Assembly (NCBI GenBank): GCA_019054805.1
Contig: JAHQIY010000041.1
Location: 62,001 to 126,000 of the forward strand
Direction: 5' to 3'
DNA length: 64,000 nt
Source of the DNA: Brachionus manjavacas
Lineage: Eukaryota > Rotifera > Eurotatoria > Ploima > Brachionidae
The stretch's first letter is position 1, and the number at the start of each line of letters is the position of its first letter. The translations under genes and the position numbers were made by a program. Under the pieces are notes generated by a model, which saw only the letters and a list, made by a program, of their open reading frames with translations, ran no database searches and was not told where the DNA came from. Below, in pieces: positions 49,201 through 61,200 of this stretch.

Positions 49201-52200
49201 GGTAAGTCATCGAGGTCCTCTTCTCCATACTCATTTAATTCTTTTATTATGTCTTTGAGTCTTAGGTGTATGGTCTGTTCGACTATTTTTCGGGTGTACG
49301 TGTTCCTTAGGAGGTTTACAATAAATTGGTTCTTACTAATCTCGACGTATTCGATGGTCGGTTCAATCTTGAGTGCATGCATTAGGTTGGTTGTCTTGCA
49401 TTTAGTCGGAATACCTATTATTGAGTGTTCAGAAATTTTTTTTAAACAATCTATATATCAAAAGAAAGCTAATAAAATTAATTTTAAGATGGTATAGTTA
49501 ACATTATATGTAAATCGATTTTAATTTTAGATTTTTACCTTAAAATATTTTTTTTTAATTTTTTAGTAATGTTCTTAACTTTCTAGACATACTGTATTAT
49601 ATTAACAAAGAGACTCAAAGTAACATGAATAAAGAAAAAGTTTTTCAAAATTAAATTTTTTATTTTCACAAATAATTTTTTAATGATCGTGTTGCAGTTT
49701 TTCAAAATATTAAAAAATGATAGTTTAACCTAGGTCTTTCTACGAGGCTATCAAAATAAATGAAAAATAAGTGGAAAAAAATTGAGTTTAAAAACTTTAA
49801 TTTAATTATTAATTTATAACTAAAAAAAAAACAAAACGAAATCTATTTTAAATTAATTTAAATCAATTTTTTAAACAGAACATTTCAAAATATCAAATAA
49901 AAAAATCAAAGCGATCGCGAACAAAAGTTGATACCATTTTCGATTTTGTTTCATAAATCTTGTTGATCTAAATGCATTTTATTTGAGATTATAAAGAAGG
50001 TACCAAAATTGAGTAAAAGAGTGAAGAGTGAAAAAATTCATAGTCAATAGAAATAGTACTATTTTAGAAATCTTTTTTTGAACAACCAGTAGTGAAGCCT
50101 ATTTTTGAATGTTAATAAACGACTCGAATTTAGATGGCTGCGCCTGTGGCAACGGGATTTCAACAGTTAAAGTTCCATTGTCAGACATTCTTGCTCTCAG
50201 AAGTTCTGGCTGCACCCAGTCCGGTAGTTGATATTGTCTATTTAAAAAAAAAAAAAATCAAATAGTCTTATTTTGAAACCAAGAAAATTTTTTTTTTTTT
50301 TATTTGTGTTACCTGGTATATTCTCTGTGAATTTGATTTCCTTTTGTGTTGTCTATGTGCACTGCATGTACTCTTAGCGTATTGCCATCTATAACCTTAA
50401 TGCTCAAATCATCAGGCTTGTAGCCAGTTAAATCAAATGTCAATTTCAAATCCTTTCCATCGTGGCTGGTCTCAACTATTCCTGTGTTTGGTGATGAGGA
50501 ATTTTGGTAGGCCGTGCTTGCTTGCTTGTTCACACTTTCTTCACTTAGATTGAATTTATTAAATTGCTTGTCTATGTCGAGTGGACTCAAGGGGGGCTTG
50601 AGATTGTCGTTGCCATGCACTGGAATCTCGATTACCAACGTACCATCTGATTGAAGAGAATTTTTGAGTCGCTTGACATCAGCTCCAAACGGCAGTCCAA
50701 TCTCGCGCTTAAACTCTCGGTAGGTCTTGCCCGCACCTCGACTATCGCTCTCTTCTCTTACAGCATGCACTTTTAAAATTGTGTCTGTTACCGTGATCGC
50801 TATGTCCTCTGGCCTAAATTCACTCATATTGAATTTGTAAGTAACTGGCTGGCTTGACACAACTGAGCTTGAATTTGCATTCGCAGAAGAAGAAGAAGAA
50901 GAAGCAGAAGCAGAAGTAGAAGAGGACGAGACTGCTGTGTTCACATGAGATGAATTTTGGTTGCTGCGAGCAGTCCTAGATGGACTCTCGATTTCGCGAG
51001 CTGGACTTGGCTTGAAATTTGAGTTTGAGGAGGCAGTGATGGCGCTGGGAGCCGAGTAGCCAAGTCTTTCCATTTGCACTGGTGCATCGACAGTCAAAGT
51101 GCCGTCGGATAGGAACGAAGTGACTGTGGTCGGCTCGACAAAGTCGGGCAAAGTTATTTCTCTGTTGAACTGCTTTGATTCGGAAGAAGAGCCGGCCACA
51201 ATTTCGCGGTCGCCCTTCACCACCAACAGCCGACCCTCGGTTTTCACTTGAATTTCGTCGGGCTTGAAATCGCCCACATCAAACGTGATTTTGTATCGTT
51301 TATTTCCGTTGTCGTCTTCTTCGATGAAACTCTTTTGTGCCGTTTGGCTCAGGGGCGAGATTGAGTGAGTGGGAAAAAAGCCGTTGTTGAAGCGCGAGCC
51401 CAAATTGGAGAAATTCGACTGCAGCTCCGGAAACTCAGGATTCAAAAACATTCGAGGTCTGTCCAGAATCGACGGACCAGAGAGACTCATCGGTGACTGA
51501 CTAATAAACTGGTCACGCCATCTGCGAGACTCGTCCTCGAACTCCCTCATTCGTTGCTGCATTTTTTCTCTTATATCAGTATTTCCTAGGCGTATGCTAC
51601 GTCCCGAATATTCCGACGGGTTTACTTTGACACTTATTGGCACGCGTCTGTTATCCATTTGATTCTATATCTAAATGAAGTGATCTTTTGAATTTTAAAT
51701 TTGAATTTACGCACAAATGTTGTTGTTTTTTTAAATAGTTTATTCAAATTTGAAATGGCTCTGAGTAGTAAAACTTTTTTCTGTCGTCAGAAAAGAACAA
51801 AATAAAAATTTTTAAATCATTAGAGTAGACATAAAAATTTTGATAAATAAAGTGCAAAAAAGAATAAATTTGTAAATTTTTTTGAATTTTTTATGAAATT
51901 AAAAAAATGAAGAAAAAGGTCGAAAATCAGAGAGAAAACACCTTTCTATTTAACCATTCACATAATTCATTCCATAAATTACATAATGGCGTCTTGAGCT
52001 ATTAACAAAAGCACTCACATAGTCTTTGATTAATTCAAATATTTTTGAAAATAACACTATTTTTCTAGATTATTTATTTAGACGAACTTCAATGCTATCA
52101 AGCTTAATGTCATCTAAGAAATTTACCAGTAGGTCCGATGGAGTGTCTTGAGAAAATTTTAACTGTACTTAATTGAAATATTTTGGAGTACTCGAAGTCT

Positions 52201-55200
52201 AGAGAGGCTGCTCAATGAGACTAGAATAAGAATGAAAAAACTATAATCAAAAATAGAGCCAATTAATGTTTTAAATATGTTAAAATTTATTTAAAAATTT
52301 GTACCGAGCTTAAGCTACTTCAGATTATAAAAAAAAAAAAGAAAAAAATAAAATAAAAAAAATGATATTAGTAAAAAAATAGAGAAATATTAAAATTTAA
52401 ATTAGATAAATTTAGATAGAAAGTAACAGAATACATATTTTAAAAAATATTTGATGCTTCAGGAAAAAAAGAAGAAATAGTAAGGTAGCAATTACACAAT
52501 GGAGTTGGGTACTCGATGTATCTTGATTCGAAACCTCTGTTATATTCTTCCACCAGTCTAACAGTTAATGGAACAGAATGGCTCAGTCCTGCCCTAACAT
52601 ATCTCTCACTCAACTCAAAAAGTCGATTTGAGACTGTTAGTAGTTTAAGTTTATTATATGCCTCATTATGTAATATGTTGGAGGGAGTATCATATCTTAG
52701 TTTTAGTATAGAACGAACTGCTGAATATTGGATTACTTCTAACCTTTTGATATTAGTTTCTGAAAGAAAGTTAAGACAAGGGAAAGAATAATCTAGAATA
52801 GATCCTATCAAAGACTTATAAAGATTTCCTAAAGTGTTTAAGTCAAGGCCCCATTTTTTATTCGACAAGATTTTTATTAAATTTAGCCTTGAATTGCAAC
52901 GTTCTTTAATTTCTTCTATCATTGAAGAAAAGGTTAATTTAGAATCAAATCTAATACCTAGGAACTTTATTTCTTTTAAGTTTTCGATCCTATTCCCATA
53001 AATCCTTAGATTAAACACGAACTTTCTTTATTATTTTTAGTAAAAATCATTGAGCAAGACTTTTCAACCGAAATCTTCATTTTCCACTTGAAAAGCCACT
53101 TTTCTAATTCAACTAAGCACTTATTCATTTTACTTTCTAAATTTCTAAATTAAAGTCACAAGATCGTCTGCAAAGAGAAGTGAATTTTCATTATTAGGTT
53201 TTTTATTTTAAGAATATCATTAATAAATATACTAAATAATAAAGGACTAATAACTGATCCTTGAGGAACACCAGCAGATATTTTGAAATTAATCACTAAT
53301 GTGATTATTTATATTTACTTTAAATGTTCTATAATAATAATTGACCCTATTCTATCCTAGTGGAAAATGGGGAGGCGCTCATCTCCTTTTCAAGTACCTT
53401 TTTGAGCAACGGCTCCGATCTTACACAGAGGCTACTGCATCGAGTTGATCATCTACACCGCAATAATTACCCAGTCGAAACTGGTCCTCCTATTTTTATG
53501 ATGAAAGAGGTTTAAACATTCGCTCCGTATTGCAGAGATATTTTGTAGATTTTTTCACCCTCAGCGGGTTTTGAACCCTCGGTCCTCTGCTTGCATGACT
53601 AACACGCAAACCATTCGGCTATATGGGCTCATATTTTGAATCAGCAGATACTTTGAATTCATCACTAATCTGATTTTTTATATTTACTTTAAATGTTCTA
53701 CCGTTAAGAAATGATTTAATCCAATTAATTAAATAGGCAAGTTTATTTATCTCTATCAGCTTGTAAATTATACCCTCATGCCAAACCTTGTCGAAAGCTT
53801 TGTAAGTGTCTAAAAATAAGCAACATACTTTTTTCTTTCTATTAAATGATTCGACAACTTTTTGCATAAGGAAAACTAAATTATCTAAAATATTATTATT
53901 TTATTTATTTGTTTTCTGTACCGAGCTAGGGCTCCTTCAGAATAAATTTAAAGAATCAAAATAAAAATAAAAAATAAATTAAAATTAATAAAATTAGATA
54001 AAAAAAAATCAAAATAAAGTAAATAAGCTAAAAAAAAAATTAAAGTTTAGAAGACATGGATTGTTACATGTGGCAAATTACTTAGTTCAGGTTTCAGGAA
54101 AAAAGGAAGAAATAGTAAGGTAGCAATTACACAATGGAGTTGGGCATTAAATATATATATCACAATTTACCTGAAAATAAACAATTTTTTTTTTAACATG
54201 GAAAAAATAATTAGTTATTTAGCCACAAATTGACATTATATTTTTCATTTATCTCTAATTGAAAAAAACTTATTAGAAAAGAGTTTTCGCTTCCTTTGAC
54301 GATTTTATTCAGCTATAGAATGATTTCTCAAAGCAAATGTTGCAAAAATAACTTAACAACATTGAGATCAGAGGGTCGATCCAATTTCTTGCAGCTTATG
54401 TTCTTTATCTTGCGACTCCACGTTTATCTTTTGTAAAAAATGTTTCCATTTAAAAGGTGTCAAAAAAGCTTATGCACCTAAGATCAAAAAATAGTTTTTT
54501 TCTAATTATAATACTAATTAATTAATCTGAACATGTTTATTTGTATCTAATAACTTGTGGCTTAATATCCATTCACATATTTTTTGATTATTTATCCATA
54601 AAATATGTGAAAATAAACGTTACCTAAAAATAATCTTCAAATCTCTTTTATTTTTATATTTTTCTTTTGAATTTAATTTTTTTTTATCATCGCCAAATCG
54701 GGCGTAATTTTTGAAAAAAATAAATAAACAAAAATAATCTTCAATTTTTGAGATTTTTTTTTCTTTATTTCCAGAGTCAGCTGGCTCTACAAGATGACAT
54801 AACAAACTCTACATACATTTTGTAATATCCGCAAGGCTCAATTTTTTTACATATAGAGTGGTACTTGCCTGGAACGAACTACTCGAAAATAAAAAAAAAC
54901 ACAATACCTTAGAGAATATATAGGACAGATGTTCATTTAGTCAGAAACATCTGCCATAGCTGAGTACAAAAAAGTTAAGCGGGGTGCGGGACAGAGCCCA
55001 GGTGTAAGGATTCGTATATGTTGTTGATTAGAGAACTGTTAGTTAAAATTCAATTTTATAATTTAACTTTTAAAAAACTAAAATCTCTAATTTAATTATC
55101 CAAATGATAATTTTATTTATTTTCAAAAGACAATATAATTATTAATTTGACGAGTTAATATGCATCCGAAAAATAGGGAAGAAAAAAGTAAAAAATTTTA

Positions 55201-58200
55201 GAAAATACAAAAAAAAGAAGAGTTTTTTACCAAAATTTGTATTAATTTTATTTACTTTTGGTAGGTTTAAGTTTAAAAAAAGTAAAAAAATCATTAGACA
55301 AAAAAATTGATTTAATCGATTGATCTCCTAAAAACAGCATAACCCAATAACATGTTTTAAAAAGAGTGAAAAATGATATTGCTGGTCTTTAGGACTTCAT
55401 TCAAAAATATTCTCGTTTTAAAAAATACAACTTTAGGTTAATAGTATGTAAATGATTATAAACTATGCGTGTTATTTTTTGTATGATACTTTATGGGAAA
55501 TCAAATACAATCATCCTTAAATTATGTTAGACAAAATCAGATTGTTACATAATGAAAAGATATATTATAAACTTGATTAACATTTATTGATGCAAAACAC
55601 ATAACAAAAAATTACAAAGCGGAAGAAATGAAATGCGAAATGCTAGATAAAAAAATGGGTTATGATCTAGTAAGCCAGAAGTTAGCAAAATATCTTATTT
55701 TCTGGATAAAAAAAAGTTCGAAATAAATTAGAAGACATTTTTTCTTCCAACATCCTAAATCCTAAATAACTACCTAAATTAAAGTTCATCAAATTGAAGC
55801 GAGTCTGAAGATAAAACACAAATAAATTATAAAAAATCATGTGACTTTGAAATAAATCTAAATGAGAAAAAAAGCTGCCAGTAGTTCTGATGCTAATAGT
55901 GACGAAAATAAGAATGTTAAATTAAATGAGAGCGTCGACAATGATGACTTCTCTAGCTCTAGGAACTAGTCCTATTTATAGTCTGATCTTATCTTGTCAC
56001 TAAACCACAATATAAAAAAATGTCGAAAAGATAACTTTTGTAATAAGGTTGAGATTGTTTGCTGTATATGTAGCCAGAATGTTTGTTTATGTGATTCGCA
56101 TAGTAAAATAGCTCTTAGATCGAATTTTTAGCTTTAACTCTTAGGTAAATATTTATTCTTTGAATTCTTGGGGAAAGGCAAACAAAGCTTTCATTATGTA
56201 ATTATGGCAAAAGTCAACCTTAAAATGATAGCTTGCTTACTTAGAATATCAAAATATTAGTTTTGACCGCACCTATTGCACAACAATCAAGTCTGATAAA
56301 CAAAAATAAATTTTTCAGAATAAAATGCTTCAGTGGCCTGAATAAACTCTAATTTAATGAATAAACAATTTTATTTGATCTATCGAAAGATTTTGATGCG
56401 ATGAAAATTTGCACAAAAAATTTTCTATTTAAACTTTCATGAGAGAAGTGTTGGGCTTACAAAAGAGATTGAATAATATTCCTCACTCAATGAGATAGTG
56501 ATAATTTCATCAATAAACAACTTAAATATCTATTGCATGATCTTTTATTGCCTTTTAAGTTTTGTATGTTTCTTTTACCTTCATCGGTTAATCTATTTCG
56601 AAATAAAACGCCTAAAAACACTCTAAGTTGTGTGCTTGATTTAGAGAGTTAGCAAAGAATATTTTTCTGATTCTAATAGAAAGAAGCTTTCGTATTTAAA
56701 GATTTGTAATAGAGTAGCGTCGTTTTTTTCCTAAATGTTTGTAGGCGTCACTCGAAATTGTATAGAAAATTAAATTAAAAGCAACTTCGAGCAAAATCAA
56801 ACAAAAACTTGAGGGGTTGTTATCCATCAAACGTAAACATAATCTATTATGAATTCTCTTATCTAAAAACATGAAACGCTCCAAATAATTATGATTTTTT
56901 GTTTAAATTTCTTCTATTTAGAAATGATTAACCTTTCGACTTCTTGAAAATGATGAAAGGCGTTGCATTTTTAAGATTTCCTAGTCTCTTAATCAATCAT
57001 GAAAAAAATAAAGAAAAGAAAAATATGCAGCTAAGAATAAACGGATTAAATTGGCTCTACTTCAATCAAGTAGCTAAATAAGAGTCGAATTTATTTAACT
57101 TAATTCTAATATCTAATTTGAAAAATGATAAACCTGTAAAACTTGATTTTGTGCTGATGAAAATAATATTTCTTGAAGAAAAATTGATTAATTTCGAGAT
57201 ACAACAATCAAATCCTTGAACTCAATGATTACATAAGCATAAATTAAAGATTCATACACACACTAGGCTTTTGAAAGAATTTCTCTCAATTATTCAAAGT
57301 TTTGCTAAATTTTAAAATTTAGATCATTTGTTATTCACTGTTGAGTTAACCAATTCCTAATGCACCAAATAATTATGCTCAATTCCAAGTTCAAAAACTA
57401 ATTTATGAAATTCTAAACTTAATTTAATTTTTTTTTTTCAAAATTAATCTGATTTATTGTTAATTTAAATAATGATATACATAAATATATTTATTTTCTC
57501 TTTTTAAGCTGAAACTCGATTATAATTTCAGTAATTTGATTACTTCTAATTAAACCTAAGCCCAAGGTTAGCATACATATTCATAAATTAGAATAATCAT
57601 TTTGAAATCAAACTAAACTTGCGACAAAAATCCAGATTCCAATCACCCTTCAATTTTTCTTCAATGACACATCTTGTTTATGAATTCGGCGACAAAAATA
57701 TCTTCAGAAACAAGCAATTTTTCTTGCAACTCATATCTAAGAAAAAATAATAAATTATTCTAATATAATTCATGATTGGCGTCATTAGTTGGGCTACTTG
57801 ATCTACCTTTAGAAAACTCGTTGTCACTAAAACATCTCGTGCTGTACTATTCTTTTTGTTCTTTCCTTCAGTGCTAGACTTAGCTTTTAAGCCATTTCAA
57901 ACTACCCTAAACTCCTTTGGCTTACCATCTGTTCATTTTGTAGTATCATGTAACTATACTTCAAAATGAACCTATTCCTAATTACCCTGAAGATGAATTT
58001 TTAGGCGAGTTTTGAAAAACGATTCGAATAAGAAAAAAAAAGAGGTTTGTTAAGTTTAACAATTTGAACATCATTTAAAATACAAGCTAGAAAAAACCGT
58101 GGCAACTGGAGCTAAAATTAATTTCTACAATTTTTTTAAGATCAGTTTTACTAAGTGTTCTTGACCATTTTTTACTTACACATTTTGTAATTCAATTCAA

Positions 58201-61200
58201 ATATAATCGACCAAAAACGAATAGTTTTCTATTCATAATTATTTTTTGTTCAAAATTTTGGTTCAAAGGTTCTTTCGAATTCGGTCAAATTTGAATAACT
58301 TGGTTGATGCATGATTAGTTATTAATTAATTAGTTCTAGAGATAGGTTGAGAGTTGGGCTTTGAAAAAGTTTAAAAAAAGAAATAGAGAAAAGATTGTTA
58401 AATTTTGAAAGTATGAAACGAGTGATCTGGACATGAGAAAATTAATTTATGAATAATTATACACTAGAATTTATTTGAATATATTTATTTTATTATGAGC
58501 TATGTAGAAGTCTAATTGTATCTAAACACAGAATTTATTCGATATCTAGATTTTAGTTAAATAAAAATGCTCTTAACTGTTAAATCTTTCAGAGTAATTT
58601 ATCTTTGCTTTTAAATATTTTTATAAATAAAAAAAAATTTTAATTTTTTATTTAAAAAAAAAAAAATTTTCTAAATGATCTTTTTGGATTTTTATAAAAT
58701 ATTTATTTGAAAAATTTAAAGAAAAATTTAAAATCCACATTAGGGTATCCAAATATTTTAGTTCTATTTATATTTTAGCAAAATTTTTACAGCGGAACAA
58801 AGTTAAATTTTGAAATGCAAAATTTCAAAATATTAATTTGGATTTATTTAACTTCAGATAAAAATTCATGTAATTTTCTTCCTAATAAAAGACAGAGTTG
58901 TTTGAAAGTCATAAAGTCAAAGTAAAGTCAGGTCAAAAGACTTTAAAATGACTTTTTTTCTGACTTTAGCGCAAGTCTGATTAAAGATTAAACAAATCAT
59001 GTTTAATAAAGTTTAGCCATTTATTATTTAAAAATTTGACAAAAAATACCTTTTTTAAAAATCAAAAAATAAAAGGTTTGATTTGAAATTTAGATTTGAT
59101 CATGAACTTCAATTTGCCACCAGCTACGGTTTTTTTTTAAATTCAGATATAAATTAATATGTAAGAAGTTAAATCTGTTTTACTTTAAATTTAACTTTGA
59201 AAATTAAATTAAGAGATTATTTGATTAAAAAATTGATTAACAATTTTCGAGAAAAATTTAATAGCTCATAGTAAATATTTATCAAGCAACTGTAACTAAC
59301 TATTGAAAATAAAAAATAAATGAATATTATCTTTATAAACTCTATAATCAAATATAAAATAAAATATTTATATTCATTTATATTTTAAGTCAGCTAATAT
59401 TTAAAAAAAAATTAAATAAATTAGAATATTTAAAATCAATTTATTTAAAAAAGTAATTTTTTTAAAGATATTTATCAATTTTCTATCAAAAAAATTAAAA
59501 TATTATGTGTTTGAAAAATAAAATATGGCCTGGAATTTAAAGTTTACAATCATTAAAATGCAAATCAATTCTCTCTAAATTCGACATTTTAGTATTAGTT
59601 CTAATTATAACTTATAATACTTATAATTTAAAAGTTGGATGAAATTTAAATGTGTAAAATGCCATGAGTACAACATCGATTAACTTTTGAAAATCGATGA
59701 AATGCTAAACGCAAAGTATTCCAATTAATAACTTTTTAATAATTAAAAAAAAGAAAAATAATCTTTGTTTCTAATTCAATATCAAAATGCTTATTGTAAA
59801 GAAAAAAACGGACGGTAATTTAAAAACCAAATAATCATTTACCACTTGTGTAGAATTCCATGAGCTTAATAAAGTTATGAATATATTTTTTAGTAGCAAC
59901 TAACTTTATTCTTTCGTATCTAATTCAAATTAATATATTTAAAAAAATAAAATTAAAAATTTGAGAAAAAAAAATGTTTATTTTCATTAGCATTTTATTT
60001 TTTTAATCAACAAATTAAATCACCCGAAAAGAAGAAAAAATAATAAAAATCAAAGATAGAAAGAAAATATTGATACATTTATTCCAAATTTTAACTAGAT
60101 TTAATTATTTTTACGTCTTTTTATTATAGTTAAGTTTGATTGAACAATTTTGGCTTCAATATTTTGAACATTCACTTACTTTGGAGGACGTCCTCCTCGG
60201 CATTTTTGAGCTGATGGTTAAGCTGAAGTGCTTGAGGCTTCTTGATCTTAATTACTAAGATGAATTTAGATAAATATATAATTTTAAGTAAAAATAATTT
60301 TTTTTTTATTTATTTGTTTTCTGTACCCAGCTAGAGCTCCTTCAGAATAAATTATAAACAAAATAAAAATAAAGTAAATAAGCTAAAAAAATGTCTTAAA
60401 TTCGAAACCTTGTTTGTATTTCTCCACCAGTCTTACAACCAATGACTCAGTACTGTCCCAACATATATCTCTAACTCAACTCAAAAAGCCGATTCGAGAT
60501 TGTTAGTAATTGAAGTTTATTAAAAGCTTCATGTTGCAACATGTTGGAGATCATCAACAATGATATTTTAACTTAAAGATAGATCCGAGTGCTGTATTTT
60601 GTATTGCTTGTAGATTTTAGATATTATTTTCTGAAAATGAATTTAAGCAAGGAAAAAAAAGTCTAAAATTTATCCGACTAAAGATTTATATAAATTTCCT
60701 AGTGTATTTTGATTAAGACTACATCTTTTGTTTGATAATTTCTTAATAATATTTAGCCTTTTATTGCAGCGTTCTCTAATTTCGTCTGCCGGTATATTAA
60801 AATCTAACTTGGAATCAAATTTAATACCAAGAAACTTGATTTCTTTTTAGCTCGGTATTCTGTTTCCATAATTTTTAAGTTACGATTATCACTCTCTTTT
60901 TTGTACCTAGAAAAAACTACTGAACACGACATTTCAACTGATATCTTCATTTTCCATTTAATAAGCCATTGTTCTAGGTATTGTTGGTTATCATTAATAA
61001 ATGTTTTTTAAAAAAGGACTAATTACTGAGCCTTGAGGGACACCTGCAGTTTTACGGTATCTTTCGCTCAGGTTGGCATTCACATTTAACTTAAATTTCC
61101 TAGAATCTAAAAAGGATCTAAACAAGTTTGTGAAGTAATGAAGTGGATTCATTTTAATCAATTTAATCAGACTTGTTTTTAAGTCACAGTTTTAAGTCTT

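Noticed and set aside
49032-49382. Open frame as a host gene of about 116 residues
   Set aside because: Sequence and context (A/T-rich tail, 72-bp direct repeats on both sides) show that it is the C-terminus of a 5'-truncated LINE.
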